Shown one piece after another: positions 1 to 9,712 of a DNA stretch of 64,000 nucleotides. Where the stretch lies: assembly GCF_030697375.1 (NCBI RefSeq), contig NZ_JAUYQD010000057.1:62001-126000 (forward strand), given 5' to 3'. The first letter of the stretch is position 1, and each line of letters opens with the position of its first letter. Both the position numbers and the translations under genes were made by a program. Under the pieces are notes generated by a model. The model had not been told where the DNA came from and ran no database searches. It saw nothing but the letters and a program-made list of their open reading frames with translations. This DNA is from Rhodoferax sp. GTDB lineage: Bacteria > Pseudomonadota > Gammaproteobacteria > Burkholderiales > Burkholderiaceae_C.

Positions 1-391
1 TCACCAAAGTCGCTGAGAGAAAGATGCCTGCTACCCAGGCCTTTGACAAGCCTAAACGTTCGGCCAGCGCCAGCCCGAGCAGAAATAAAAGCAGGCTGAC
101 CACATAAATTGCGAACCGGCGGTGCAGCTTGCGTTTGCCCAGAACATAGGCCTGCTGGTCAAATTTTGCTTCTGAGGGCTCGCGCCGGTTGGAAACCCAA
201 GCAAAAACCACCACGATTGCAATAAAAACCAGCACCGCCCCCTGCGCGGACAACCAGAAGCCCAGGGGCCAGCCCGCGACGACAACCTGGAGGTCGCGGG
301 CGAAAAACACCGCCCCAAAAGACACGGCAAACCACAGCACCAACAGCCCTGCATGCAGGCGCCATGGGCGCGTGGCGACCGCATCCGTCAT
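1..391 (-). CDS. Sodium/solute symporter with fused DUF4212 small subunit (5' part, cut by window edge)
   Basis: About 130 residues are visible and the gene continues past base 1. The first ~70 residues match the DUF4212 small-subunit pattern of VC_2705-type sodium:solute symporters: an N-terminal hydrophobic helix (about residues 12-31), then a G-W-P-L-G-F-W motif leading into a second helix. Without a stop, the frame continues into a charged linker (about 75-88) and a third helix (about 90-110) that resembles the start of the large permease subunit, so small and large subunits appear fused. The protein should sit in the inner membrane and cotransport a small organic acid with sodium. The ATG overlaps the ppsA stop codon as ATGA, so the gene is probably co-transcribed with and translationally coupled to ppsA. 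The substrate cannot be told from sequence. The fusion call depends on the part outside the window. Confidence 0.72.
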   Translation of the reverse strand, partial: MTDAVATRPWRLHAGLLVLWFAVSFGAVFFARDLQVVVAGWPLGFWLSAQGAVLVFIAIVVVFAWVSNRREPSEAKFDQQAYVLGKRKLHRRFAIYVVSLLLFLLGLALAERLGLSKAWVAGIFLSATLV

Positions 392-2781
392 TTAGCGGCG
401 AGCTGCTGCCAGGTGGCAATCACCGAGTCAGGATTGAGGGAGATGGAGGAAATGCCCTCATCCTCCAGCCACTGTGCAAAGTCAGGGTGGTCGCTGGGGC
501 CCTGCCCGCAAATACCGATGTACTTGCCCTGGCGTTTGCAGGCAGAGATGGCCATGCTGATCAAGGCTTTGACCGCGGGGTCCCGCTCGTCGAAATCGGC
601 CGCCAGCACCGCCAAGCCGGAATCCCGGTCCAAACCAAGCGTCAACTGGGTCAGGTCGTTGGAGCCAATCGAGAAGCCGTCGAAATACTCCAGGAATTGG
701 TCCGCCAGAATGGCATTGCTGGGAATCTCGCACATCATGATCAGCTTGAGATCGTTTTCACCACGGCGCAGGCCGTGGCGGCCCAGCAGCTCCGTGACTT
801 TCTTGGCTTGGCCCAGGGTGCGGACAAAAGGCACCATCACCTGGACATTGTTCAGCCCCATGTCATTGCGAACCCGCTTGAGCGCTTCGCATTCCATGGC
901 GAAAGCCTCACCAAAGTCGGTGCTGATGTAGCGCGCTGCGCCACGGAAACCCAGCATGGGGTTTTCTTCTTCCGGCTCGTAGCGGCTGCCACCAATCAGC
1001 TTGCGGTATTCGTTGCTCTTGAAGTCGGACAGGCGCACGATCACCGGCTTGGGCCAGAAGGCCGCAGCAATGGTGGCCACCCCTTCGGCCACGCGGTCCA
1101 CGTAAAACGCGCGGGGCGATGCATGCCCACGCGCCACGGATTCCACGGCCTTTTTCAAGTCGGCGTCCACATTGGGGTAGTCCAAAATGGCCTTGGGATG
1201 CACACCGATGTTGTTGTTGATGATGAACTCCAGGCGTGCCAGACCCACACCCTGGTTGGGCAATTGGCAAAAGTCGAAGGCCAACTGGGGGTTGCCCACG
1301 TTCATCATGATCTTGACCGGGATCTCGGGCATGGTGCCGCGCTGCACTTCCGACACTTCGGTTTCCAGCAAGCCGTCATAAATGAAACCTGTATCACCTT
1401 CAGCGCAGCTGACGGTGACCAGCATGCCTTCCTTCAACGCATCGGTGGCATGGCCACAGCCCACCACGGCAGGAATACCCAATTCACGCGCAATGATGGC
1501 GGCGTGGCAGGTGCGCCCGCCGCGGTTGGTCACAATGGCCGAGGCGCGCTTCATGACCGGCTCCCAGTTGGGGTCGGTCATGTCGGTCACCAGCACATCG
1601 CCGGCCTGGACTTTGTCCATCTCGCTGATGTTGTGCACGATGCGCACCGGGCCGGTACCAATCTTTTGTCCAATGGCGCGCCCCTCGACCAGCACCGGGC
1701 CTTTGCCCTTGAGCTTGTAGCGGTATTCGGCCTGGTTGCCGGCCTGGCTTTTCACGGTTTCTGGCCGCGCTTGCAGAATGTAGAGCTGGCCATCCAGGCC
1801 GTCTTTTCCCCACTCGATGTCCATGGGACGGCCGTAATGCTCTTCAATCACCAGCGCGTAGCGGGCCAATTGCTCAACTTCGCTCTCGGTCAAGGAATAG
1901 CGGTTGCGCAGTTCGGTGGGGACATCGGTGGTTTTGACCAGCTTGCCGGCAACGGCTTTTTCCTCGGCGGTGGTGAACTGCATCTGGATCAGCTTGGAGC
2001 CCAGGTTGCGGCGGATCACGGCGCACTTGCCCGCACGCAGCATGGGTTTGTGCACGTAGAACTCGTCCGGGTTGACGGCGCCCTGCACCACCGTCTCACC
2101 CAAACCGTAGCTGGAGGTGATGAACACCACATCGGAGAAACCGGACTCGGTATCGATGGTGAACAACACGCCTGCGGCGCCCAAATCGGAGCGCACCATG
2201 CGCTGGATACCGGCGCTCAAAGCCACATGCTCGTGGGCAAAGCCCTGGTGCACCCGGTAACTGATGGCGCGGTCGTTGTAGAGCGAGGCAAACACTTCGC
2301 GGATTTTGTGCAGGATGTCTTCGATGCCATGCACATTGAGAAAGGTCTCTTGCTGGCCGGCAAAAGACGCGTCCGGCAGGTCTTCCGCCGTGGCGGACGA
2401 GCGCACGGCAAACGTGGCGTCCCGGTTGCCCGAGCTCAGCGTTTCAAAGGCCTCCCGAATGCCCTGTTCCAGGTCTGCGGGAAAGGGCTGTGCCTCCACC
2501 ATGGCCCGAATTTCGGCGCCGGCCAGCGCCAGGGCGCGCACGTCTTCGGTGTCCAGTGCACTCAGGCGGGCGTTGATTTTTTCGCTCAGGCCACCGAAAT
2601 GCAGAAACTCGCGAAACGCGTGCGCGGTGGTGGCAAAGCCCGTGGGGACTTTGACACCGGTGGGCAGGTGGGAAATCATCTCCCCCAGACTGGCGTTTTT
2701 GCCACCAACCGACTCGACGTCGGTCATCCGCAGCAGTTCGAAAGGAACGACCAGGTCATTCGGGTTGAAAAGAGTCGACAT
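388..2781 (-). CDS. ppsA: Phosphoenolpyruvate synthase (pyruvate, water dikinase)
   Basis: A 797-residue protein of the usual PpsA length that makes PEP from pyruvate and ATP, the entry step of gluconeogenesis. In order it shows an N-terminal ATP-grasp/PPDK domain (about 1-350), the swivelling phosphohistidine domain with G-G-R-T-C-H-A-A (His about 426, Thr about 424) and a C-terminal PEP-utilising TIM barrel carrying the active-site cysteine in C-G-Q-G-P-S-D. The Thr two residues before His is the expected target of PpsR, which is encoded divergently next door. The ATG at 2781 is preferred to an in-frame start 36 bases upstream because AGGAG precedes it at normal spacing and homologues begin near this Met. 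The downstream symporter overlaps by four bases. Confidence 0.97.
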   Translation of the reverse strand: MSTLFNPNDLVVPFELLRMTDVESVGGKNASLGEMISHLPTGVKVPTGFATTAHAFREFLHFGGLSEKINARLSALDTEDVRALALAGAEIRAMVEAQPFPADLEQGIREAFETLSSGNRDATFAVRSSATAEDLPDASFAGQQETFLNVHGIEDILHKIREVFASLYNDRAISYRVHQGFAHEHVALSAGIQRMVRSDLGAAGVLFTIDTESGFSDVVFITSSYGLGETVVQGAVNPDEFYVHKPMLRAGKCAVIRRNLGSKLIQMQFTTAEEKAVAGKLVKTTDVPTELRNRYSLTESEVEQLARYALVIEEHYGRPMDIEWGKDGLDGQLYILQARPETVKSQAGNQAEYRYKLKGKGPVLVEGRAIGQKIGTGPVRIVHNISEMDKVQAGDVLVTDMTDPNWEPVMKRASAIVTNRGGRTCHAAIIARELGIPAVVGCGHATDALKEGMLVTVSCAEGDTGFIYDGLLETEVSEVQRGTMPEIPVKIMMNVGNPQLAFDFCQLPNQGVGLARLEFIINNNIGVHPKAILDYPNVDADLKKAVESVARGHASPRAFYVDRVAEGVATIAAAFWPKPVIVRLSDFKSNEYRKLIGGSRYEPEEENPMLGFRGAARYISTDFGEAFAMECEALKRVRNDMGLNNVQVMVPFVRTLGQAKKVTELLGRHGLRRGENDLKLIMMCEIPSNAILADQFLEYFDGFSIGSNDLTQLTLGLDRDSGLAVLAADFDERDPAVKALISMAISACKRQGKYIGICGQGPSDHPDFAQWLEDEGISSISLNPDSVIATWQQLAAK

Positions 2782-3024
2782 GCATAAGCTCCTGAAGTTA
2801 AAACCCTTGCACTGCACCCCTGCCTAGCCGCAGGGCGCCGGTCTTCGACCAGCCCGCAGTCACATTCCCACCCGTTCCGACCTTTGTTGTGGTGTTGTTG
2901 GAATTCGGAACCGGGGAAAATGCGCTAAATTGGGGGCCATTGTAGGGGGCCTGCCGCAAAAGCCCCAAGCCCATTCACCGTCATGCACTGACATGCGCCT
3001 GACGACCCACCTAAGCCTTGCACC

Positions 3025-3846
3025 ATGCACCACCGCTCCGTATTTTTTGTTTCCGACGGCACCGGCATCACCGCCGAAACCTTTGGCAACGCCATCCTGG
3101 CCCAGTTTGAAGCCAAGGCACGGCATGTGCGTCTGCCCTTTGTTGACACGGTGGACAAGGCCCACCACGCGGTGCGGCAAATCAACCACGCCGCGGTGGT
3201 GGACGGCAACAAACCCATTGTGTTCACCACCCTGGTCAATATGGATGTGCTCAAAGTCATTCAGGATGGCTGCCAGGGCATGCTGCTGGACATGTTTGGC
3301 ACCTTTGTGCATCCACTGGAACAAGAGCTCAAGCTCAAATCCAACCACCGCATCGGCCGCTTCAGCGACGCCAGCAAGAGCCAGGAATACCAGGACCGCA
3401 TTGAGGCCATCAACTTCTCGCTGGCGCACGACGACGGCCAGAGCAACCGCGATCTGGAGCAATCGGACGTGATCCTGGTGGGCGTAAGCCGCAGCGGCAA
3501 AACCCCCACCTCGCTCTACCTGGCCATGCAGTACGGGTTGAAAGCCTCCAACTACCCGCTGATCCCCGAAGACTTTGACCGCCGCCAGCTGCCCCCGGCG
3601 CTGATCCCCCACAAGGCCAAGATTTTCGGACTGACCATCCAGCCCGAACGCCTGAGCGAAATCCGCAACGAACGCCGTCCCAACTCCAAATACGCCTCCA
3701 TCGAGAACTGCCGCATGGAAATCAGCGAGGCCGAGGCCATGATGCGGCGCACCGGCATCCGCTGGTTGTCCACCACCACCAAATCCATCGAAGAGATCGC
3801 CACCACCATCCTGCAGGAATTGCACCCCGAGCGGCTCAGTTACTGA
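3025..3846 (+). CDS. ppsR: PEP synthase regulatory protein (bifunctional kinase/pyrophosphorylase, DUF299)
   Basis: A 273-residue cytosolic protein of the PSRP/DUF299 family. It inactivates PpsA by ADP-dependent phosphorylation of the threonine next to the catalytic histidine and reactivates it by phosphate-dependent dephosphorylation. Visible signs are the family N-terminus V-F-F-V-S-D-G-T-G-I-T-A-E-T and a P-loop-like G-V-S-R-S-G-K-T at about 153-160. Length is normal. It is divergent from ppsA across about 240 bases in which I recognise no specific operator. Regulator and target side by side make this assignment very secure. Confidence 0.96.
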   Translation: MHHRSVFFVSDGTGITAETFGNAILAQFEAKARHVRLPFVDTVDKAHHAVRQINHAAVVDGNKPIVFTTLVNMDVLKVIQDGCQGMLLDMFGTFVHPLEQELKLKSNHRIGRFSDASKSQEYQDRIEAINFSLAHDDGQSNRDLEQSDVILVGVSRSGKTPTSLYLAMQYGLKASNYPLIPEDFDRRQLPPALIPHKAKIFGLTIQPERLSEIRNERRPNSKYASIENCRMEISEAEAMMRRTGIRWLSTTTKSIEEIATTILQELHPERLSY

Positions 3847-3847
3847 C

Positions 3848-3901
3848 GCTATTATTTTGATAGCTGTCTCCGCATATCCTTAAAGGGCTGGAGGCCTATT
3901 T
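3848..3901 (+). repeat. Dispersed ~49-bp repeat, copy A
   Basis: Forward-orientation copy of the family GCTAT-N7-ATAGC followed by a GCGCA-like core and a GGGCT...AGGCC tail. It lies just after the ppsR stop. An 8-base perfect inverted repeat (GACGCTAT at 3845-3852, ATAGCGTC at 3912-3919) encloses it, so transcripts from both flanking convergent genes could fold here. It may act as a bidirectional terminator, but there is no clear T-tract. Confidence 0.75.
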
Positions 3902-3922
3902 GATGCGCAATATAGCGTCGCA

Positions 3923-4237
3923 TCACTCCGGCACGTAGACAATACCGCCGTCCTTCATGCGGTAGGCGGTACCGGCCTTGGCCCCCTCGCCCTGGCCAAT
4001 CTGGCCGCTGGATTTGTAGCGTTCGATCTTTTCACCCTTCTTCACCAGCATCTCCATGGTCGGCTTGCCGGCATCGGTGATGACGGTCACGTCGCGTTGG
4101 CTGAAGGCGTTGAGCATCGGGTTTTGGGCCACGGTGATCAGCAGCGCGGCGATGATGACCAAAAAAATGTCAATGATGTTGACCACCGACAGGATGGGGT
4201 CATCGTTCTCCGGCTCGGGCAGCAGCTTCAGGCTCAT
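3923..4237 (-). CDS. DUF2149 protein, ExbD-like partner of the adjacent channel
   Basis: A 104-residue protein with one N-terminal transmembrane helix (about 18-38) that contains an aspartate (V-N-I-I-D-I-F-L), placed as in ExbD/TolR, and a C-terminal periplasmic part. The opening D-D-P-I-L-S-V-V-N is typical of DUF2149. It is the last gene of the heme-receptor operon and overlaps the MotA/ExbB-like gene by ATGA. The pair looks like a small proton-driven motor dedicated to the operon, separate from the exbB-exbD genes at 26.7-27.9 kb. The motor role is inferred from context and from the helix aspartate. Confidence 0.75.
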   Translation of the reverse strand: MSLKLLPEPENDDPILSVVNIIDIFLVIIAALLITVAQNPMLNAFSQRDVTVITDAGKPTMEMLVKKGEKIERYKSSGQIGQGEGAKAGTAYRMKDGGIVYVPE

Positions 4238-4725
4238 GCTGGGCGCCCCTTTTGCAAACGCACCAACTCTTCGGCCAACCAGCGCCGGCGCACATTGGAG
4301 ACGTAGTAGGTGATGCTGGCGGAGATCAAGGCCAAAATCACGGCCGAAAACGCCACCGTCAAACTGCCGGAGACCTGGGCCAGATTGCCGTCTGACAGCG
4401 ACTTGAGCGCCGGCCCCATGGGAATCATGGTGCCCACCAGCCCCAGCATGGGGGCAATGCGGCTGGCCAGGCGCTCAGGCTCCAGCAGCTTGTGGGCAAA
4501 CAGGTCCAGCTCATCGTCCGTCGCCTGGGGGAACTTCGCCGCATGGCTGAGCAGGGGGAAGCCGCGTCCCTGCGTGTCCTTGCGCCGCTGCAGGGCCTGC
4601 ACCCCAAAGCCGCCCAGGGCGTACAACGCGTACACAAACAGCAACGCCACCAGACCCAGCACCGGCAGCAAAAACAGCTGCCCTACCTGGTACATAAAGA
4701 TTTCGATCATGGAGCTTTCAGTCAT
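4234..4725 (-). CDS. MotA/TolQ/ExbB-family proton channel protein
   Basis: A 163-residue inner-membrane protein with about three transmembrane helices (roughly 10-32, 95-115, 125-148) and a cytoplasmic loop between the first two, the ExbB/TolQ topology. The second half carries the family pattern A-P-M-L-G-L-V-G-T-M-I-P-M-G-P. It is shorter than typical ExbB. It overlaps both neighbours by four bases (ATGA), so its stoichiometry with DUF2149 is probably tightly coupled. In this operon it probably powers heme import or heme processing at the envelope, possibly driving the CobN-like protein. Confidence 0.85.
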   Translation of the reverse strand: MTESSMIEIFMYQVGQLFLLPVLGLVALLFVYALYALGGFGVQALQRRKDTQGRGFPLLSHAAKFPQATDDELDLFAHKLLEPERLASRIAPMLGLVGTMIPMGPALKSLSDGNLAQVSGSLTVAFSAVILALISASITYYVSNVRRRWLAEELVRLQKGRPA

Positions 4726-5654
4726 TTCATTTCCTTGGGGTTAATCGCTGGGTTGGGGGTGGCTACCGAGCCGGTCAGTGGCATGGCGCAGGGGTCCGGG
4801 CGTGGTGTGGCGGCGGTAAACCACAGCACATCAAACCCGGTGCGGTCGTAGTCCGCAGGGCTGTGTTTGCCGTCTTCCACTTCCACAAAGGCAATGGCCA
4901 ATGCACGCCGGGGTTCCTGCAGGTAAACGGGTACGGCACGGTCGGTGCGGACATGGCCCGCCCCGGCAATCAAGACCACGGGGCCGGCCACGGAGTCCAG
5001 GGCCTGTGCCATTTGCACATCGCGTGCCCGCTGGGCCTGCACGATGGCGCTGAGGCGCGCCGGCGCGGGCCGCTGGCCACAGTGGCCCTGCACCACATCG
5101 TCTTCCAGCAAAACCAGTTGCGCTGCAGAGGCCACAGGCAACTGGGGCTGTACCTTCCCCAAGGCAATGTCGCGCGCCTGGGCACGGGACAGGTTGGCCG
5201 CCACCAGCGGCCACTGGCGCTGGGCGGCAAAGGTGATCAGCGCCTGGTACATCGGCCAGCGCCAGCCTGCGCGGTCGAGCTGGCCTGCATCGGCCAAGGC
5301 ATTCGCATCCACGGAGCCGGCTTGTTGTGCGGCCGACAGGGCGCCTTGGTGCCGGGCGTCAAACTGCTCCAGGGCCAGCGCGGCTTGGATACCGCGCAGT
5401 GCCAGCGCCTGCAGCACGTCCAGTTGGCGGGCGTGGTGCACTTCGCTGTCGTGTTTTTCACCCAGCAACACATAGCGGCTGGCGGCCGCACGCTGGTACA
5501 GCGCCTGTGCGTCGATGAACTGGCGCTTCGCCACATCCCAAATGCGGCCCTCCAAGGCCTGTGCGGCGGCACTGCCGGGCGCGTCTGCCGCATGGGCCCC
5601 GCCCACAGCCACCAGCAGACTGGCGGCCAAGCACCCCAAAATCCAGAACTTCAT
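4722..5654 (-). CDS. ChaN-family (heme-binding) periplasmic protein
   Basis: A 310-residue protein with a signal peptide (about 1-22, ending A-H-A). The mature part matches the ChaN/DUF399 fold: V-L-L-G-E-K-H-D near the N-terminus, A-L-E-Q-F-D in the middle and a late L-I-A-G-A-G-H-V. Campylobacter ChaN is a heme-binding iron-regulated lipoprotein; here I see no lipobox. It sits between the CobN-like gene and the channel gene with ATGA overlaps on both sides, which argues for one functional unit. The start at 5654 is chosen because it overlaps the CobN stop and has GGAG upstream; two in-frame ATGs further upstream are less likely. A heme-handling role is inferred from family and operon. Confidence 0.8.
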   Translation of the reverse strand: MKFWILGCLAASLLVAVGGAHAADAPGSAAAQALEGRIWDVAKRQFIDAQALYQRAAASRYVLLGEKHDSEVHHARQLDVLQALALRGIQAALALEQFDARHQGALSAAQQAGSVDANALADAGQLDRAGWRWPMYQALITFAAQRQWPLVAANLSRAQARDIALGKVQPQLPVASAAQLVLLEDDVVQGHCGQRPAPARLSAIVQAQRARDVQMAQALDSVAGPVVLIAGAGHVRTDRAVPVYLQEPRRALAIAFVEVEDGKHSPADYDRTGFDVLWFTAATPRPDPCAMPLTGSVATPNPAINPKEMK

Positions 5655-8600
5655 GCTTTTCTCCATTGTTGCCATGCCCCCAGGGCCGGTGTCATGAACA
5701 GCAAACCCAGGGCCAGCAACACCATGGCACTGAGCGCCTGCACCACCGGGGCCGCCACCGGTTCCAGCTTCATGCCTTCGATCAGGGGCGCCACCGGGGC
5801 GGGCGGGGGTTGAGGTTCAACTGGGGTTTGGGCCGGCGGGGCTGCGGCCCGCAGTGCGGAGCTTGCCATAACAGTCTCCGTGGGTGCCACGGATTGGCTC
5901 AGCCCGTACCCCGGCAGGCCCACATACTCCTGGAAGGTCTGGTTGCTGGTGCGCACATCAAAACGCTGGGCCAGATCCTTGTAGCGCTCTTTCAGCTCCT
6001 GCACCGTGGCACTGTCGGCCTGCCAGTAGCCCTGGCGGGCCATTTCGATCATGCGCTCCATCATCTGGGCCAGGGCGTGCGGATTTTCCCGCTCCATCCA
6101 TTGTTGAATACCCAGTTGGTGTTTGTCACGCACATACACATCGGCAAACTCCTGCCATTGGTCGTCGCGCACAATCTCGCGCGCCACGGTGGTCCAGCCG
6201 GTGAAGTTGTTGATGCTGTCAACCATCTGGATGGTGCCGGCATAACCTTCCTTCATCAGCGCCTGGATGTGCCCGGGGTGAAAGTTGCGGGTGGCCAGTT
6301 CTTTGGCCAAAAACGCGCTGGCTTCTTCCGCTTTGCCCGAACCCGACCCGCGCAGATTGGAGATAAACAGCTCCGGCGCTTTGCCATCGATGTAGCGCAC
6401 GGCGGTGGAAATGCCGCCCAGGTACTGGAACGGGTCGTCGGTGGTGAGCATGCCGTACAGGTTGGAAGTACGGGCCAGCACCGCTGCCTGGGTACCTTTG
6501 AGCTGGGCGGCGTAGAGGTTGAAGCGGCCATTGCTTCCTTGGGCCGCACCGCCGCCCGCACCGGCCACACTGGCCAGTTCGGCACCGCTCTTGCCCCAAT
6601 CGGCTTCGTCCGGGCCAAAGGCGAACTGCATCTTGCGCAGGTACAACTCCGCCATTTTGCGGTCGCCCTCCTCCTTGCTGCCCCAGGTGTCGGTGGCCAG
6701 GGCCGCATCGTCCAGGCCAGAGCCGTAGTTGCCCGAGGCGCCCGAAAAAATGCGCGTCTCGGCCGCCTTCTGGGCAGCCTCCGAGCGCCACCCTTGCGAC
6801 GCCAGTTGCCGGGCAATGGCCTGGGTGTTGTGCGCCACGGGGTTGTCCGACTCGCCGGTGGCCTGCGCCGCCAGTTGCGCCGCACGCGCCAGTTGTTTCA
6901 TGGCGTTGGGGAAATGGTCGCGGTACAGGCCGGTCGCCGACAGCACCACGTCGATGCGTGGGCGGCGCAACTCCTTGCGGGGCACCAGTTTCACGTCCAC
7001 CACCCGGCCCCCGGCGTCCCACACCGGCTCCACACCCAGCGCCCACAGCGCCTGCGCCTCCAGCATGCCTTGGTGGCGCATGGTCTCCACCGACCACAAT
7101 GAAAACGTGAACTTGGACGGGGTGATGCCGGTCTTTTGCTGGTGTGCCGCCACCAGCTTGTCCAGCGCTTCCTTGCCCGCCATCCAGGCCGCTTGGGTCG
7201 GCACACGCGAGGGATCGAAGCCATACAGATTGCGCCCGGTGGGCAAACTGTCCGGGTTCTTGATCGGGTCACCACCGTAGGAGGTGGGAATGTAGCGGCC
7301 CTCCAGCGCGGCCAGCAGCCCGCGGGTCTCGCCCTCGGCCTGCAAATCCCCAAACCAGCGCTGGCCCTGCTCCACCATCGTCCGCAACTTGGCCGGGAGT
7401 GGGCCCGTGGGCGCTTTCTCCACCAGATGTTTGCGCAGCAGTAGGTAGGGTGCCGTCTGGGCGATTTTGCTGAAATCGGCCACGATGGCTTCGTCCGCCT
7501 CGTCGTCGTTGCCGTCCACATGGATGGCCGTGGCCTCCCAAAACGGCGCGCCCAGCATCATCAGCACCGTCGCCAGTTGGCCGTGTTCGCCCGCGCCCTT
7601 GCCAAAGGTGTGCAGACCCAAGGGCTGCGCCGTTTGGGCAAGTTCGTGCAAATGGTCGTGCAGGGCGTTGACAAAGGCCGGAAATTCCCGCTCCATGCGG
7701 GCCGTGCTCCAGCCCATGTCCAGGTGAATACGCTCTTTCACCACCGTGGCCAGGAGCTGGGCGCGCAGTTGGTCTTTCACCGCGCCGGTGTCCTGGGCCA
7801 GCCAGGCGTGCAAATCGTCGTGCATATGGGTCAAGACCGAGTGCAGGCCGGCCGGAGCAAAGGGCGGGGTCTGGTAACTGATGTTGACCGCACGCCCGCG
7901 CCGCTTGGTTTGCACCGCCTCGCCAATGTTGTCCACGATGTAGGGGTAAATCACCGGCACATTGCCAATCGCCATCAGCGGGTAGTCGTGCACCCACAGG
8001 CCGCGCTCCTTGCCGGGCAACCATTCCTGCGTGCCGTGGGTGCCGTAGTGGATGAGCGCATCGGCCTTGAACTGCTCGCGCATCCACAGGTAGGCCGCCA
8101 TGTAGGAGTGCGGCGGTGCGGCACTGCTGGAGTGGTAGATCTCCTTGTTTTTGGCATACACCCCGCCCCCCACAGGTTCGCCGCGCGGCGGCTGCGGCAG
8201 GATGCTGATGTTGCCCAGCTTCAAGCGGGGAATCGCAAAATAGGCCTCGCCATTGCGCCGCACCAAAAACACCGACTTGTCGGGGTGGCCCGCGGAGGCG
8301 GTCCAGGCCTCACGCCGTTCCTCGGGCAGGCTGGCCAGCCATTTTTTGTAGGTGGCCAGGGGCATCAACTCCGCCAACCCGTCACGCACCAGCGCCTCCA
8401 TTTCCTCGGCCACCGTACCGGGGCGGTAAAAGGGTTTGAGCAGGCGCTGCATAGAGCGCGTCAGCGTGGCGGCGTCGGGGGTTTCGGTGCGGTAGCCGGC
8501 CGCCTTCATGGCCGCCAGTGTGGTCTGCAGGCTGGTGGGCAGGTTCATGTAGGACGCCCCCAGGTTTTTCTCGCCCGGCGGATAGTTCCAGAACATGATG

Positions 8601-9712
8601 GCGACTTTTTTGTCCGCATTGGCCGCCTGCGCCAGACGGGCCAGCGCCAGGGCCTTGCCGACCACGGCGGCGGCTTGCTCGGGGATCGCGCGCAACTGGT
8701 CGCTGGCCTTGTCGGTGCTGGAGGCCACCATCACGTCAAACACACCGGCGTATTCGGGCTGTGACAGGTAGAAAGGCACATCCATCAAGGCAATGCCCAC
8801 AGGGTCGTTCCACCAGGCGTCGGTATCGCCCTTTTTGTAGCCCATGGCCTGGATCACGGGAATGCCGAGCGCCGCGAACTCGGCGCGCCGCCCCTCGGGG
8901 TTGAGCATGATCTGGGTGGTGATCAACACATCGGCCAAGGTCTTGCCACCGGGCGCCAGCAGTTGGCTGGCCGCCGTGTTGTCCATCACCGGGCTGTAAT
9001 ACGCCAGCGGCACGGCCCCCGCCGCCTCGATGCGGGCGATCAGGTCGTCGATCGCCTGGGTTTGCTCGGATGCGATGGACTGCTGGTGAAAGGCAATCGC
9101 CACGACCGGCCGGCCTTGGGGCTGCCCCTTCCAGCGCAGGTAGGCGGCGCTGTCGTTGAAGACCAGGTTGGGCGCCTTGGGGTGGTAAATGGCGGTGGCG
9201 GCAAAGACCTGGGGCGGCGCAATTTTTTGCCAGGGCTTGCGCGCCAGGTGGGCCGCCAGCGTGGCAAAAAAGCCAGCGTTGTTGGCCCGCCCACCGTTCA
9301 CATAGTAGGCATGCAGGCGCTGGGCCAGGTCGTCGGGCAGGTTCTGCCAACTGGGGGTCTGGACGTTCAACCACAGTGTGGGCGTTTTGGCACTTGCCAA
9401 AGCGGGCAGCGCACCATTCACCCGTGCGGCAATGGCTTCCTGGATATGGTCGCGTGGCGCATCAAACACCACAGCGTCAAAGCCGCGCCACAGACCGGCG
9501 TCGATGGTGCCCAGCTTTTCCACAAACTTCGCCTCGATCCGAATGCCATAGGGGGCTGCCACCTCCGCGAGCACGCGAAACTTGCCGGGTGTGATGGGGC
9601 TGGAGGTGACGAACAGGACATTCGCCGCCAGCGCGCCCAAGGGCATGCCCAGCAAGGACACCAACAAGGCCACCCAGGCCAGGGAGCGTCGCCAAGGGCG
9701 GTTCAGGCGCAT
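5651..9712 (-). CDS. Exported, membrane-anchored CobN/Mg-chelatase-H-family protein (HmuS-like, candidate heme dechelatase)
   Basis: A 1353-residue protein of the CobN/BchH large chelatase family, with typical blocks such as H-Y-G-T-H-G-T-Q-E-W-L-P-G-K and N-Y-P-P-G-E-K-N. Unlike cobaltochelatase CobN it starts with a clear signal peptide (Arg-rich n-region, hydrophobic core, cleavage about ALA29) and ends with a transmembrane helix (about 1325-1347) after a Pro-rich linker, so it should face the periplasm, tethered to the inner membrane. No cobS, cobT, chlI/chlD or cobalamin genes are nearby. Instead it follows a heme-type TonB receptor (TGATG overlap) and precedes ChaN and a proton-channel pair. 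In Bacteroidetes the related HmuS sits in hmuYRSTUV and is reported to remove iron from heme. The start at 9712 is set by that overlap and by the signal peptide. Confidence 0.85.
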   Translation of the reverse strand: MRLNRPWRRSLAWVALLVSLLGMPLGALAANVLFVTSSPITPGKFRVLAEVAAPYGIRIEAKFVEKLGTIDAGLWRGFDAVVFDAPRDHIQEAIAARVNGALPALASAKTPTLWLNVQTPSWQNLPDDLAQRLHAYYVNGGRANNAGFFATLAAHLARKPWQKIAPPQVFAATAIYHPKAPNLVFNDSAAYLRWKGQPQGRPVVAIAFHQQSIASEQTQAIDDLIARIEAAGAVPLAYYSPVMDNTAASQLLAPGGKTLADVLITTQIMLNPEGRRAEFAALGIPVIQAMGYKKGDTDAWWNDPVGIALMDVPFYLSQPEYAGVFDVMVASSTDKASDQLRAIPEQAAAVVGKALALARLAQAANADKKVAIMFWNYPPGEKNLGASYMNLPTSLQTTLAAMKAAGYRTETPDAATLTRSMQRLLKPFYRPGTVAEEMEALVRDGLAELMPLATYKKWLASLPEERREAWTASAGHPDKSVFLVRRNGEAYFAIPRLKLGNISILPQPPRGEPVGGGVYAKNKEIYHSSSAAPPHSYMAAYLWMREQFKADALIHYGTHGTQEWLPGKERGLWVHDYPLMAIGNVPVIYPYIVDNIGEAVQTKRRGRAVNISYQTPPFAPAGLHSVLTHMHDDLHAWLAQDTGAVKDQLRAQLLATVVKERIHLDMGWSTARMEREFPAFVNALHDHLHELAQTAQPLGLHTFGKGAGEHGQLATVLMMLGAPFWEATAIHVDGNDDEADEAIVADFSKIAQTAPYLLLRKHLVEKAPTGPLPAKLRTMVEQGQRWFGDLQAEGETRGLLAALEGRYIPTSYGGDPIKNPDSLPTGRNLYGFDPSRVPTQAAWMAGKEALDKLVAAHQQKTGITPSKFTFSLWSVETMRHQGMLEAQALWALGVEPVWDAGGRVVDVKLVPRKELRRPRIDVVLSATGLYRDHFPNAMKQLARAAQLAAQATGESDNPVAHNTQAIARQLASQGWRSEAAQKAAETRIFSGASGNYGSGLDDAALATDTWGSKEEGDRKMAELYLRKMQFAFGPDEADWGKSGAELASVAGAGGGAAQGSNGRFNLYAAQLKGTQAAVLARTSNLYGMLTTDDPFQYLGGISTAVRYIDGKAPELFISNLRGSGSGKAEEASAFLAKELATRNFHPGHIQALMKEGYAGTIQMVDSINNFTGWTTVAREIVRDDQWQEFADVYVRDKHQLGIQQWMERENPHALAQMMERMIEMARQGYWQADSATVQELKERYKDLAQRFDVRTSNQTFQEYVGLPGYGLSQSVAPTETVMASSALRAAAPPAQTPVEPQPPPAPVAPLIEGMKLEPVAAPVVQALSAMVLLALGLLFMTPALGAWQQWRKA

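Noticed and set aside
364-2787. 807-codon open frame antisense to ppsA
   Set aside because: It mirrors ppsA in a GC-rich genome; the opposite strand encodes a full PEP synthase with all motifs.
5651-9712. Annotation as cobaltochelatase subunit CobN for vitamin B12 synthesis
   Set aside because: Signal peptide, C-terminal anchor, heme-receptor operon and absence of any cobalamin gene nearby argue against it.
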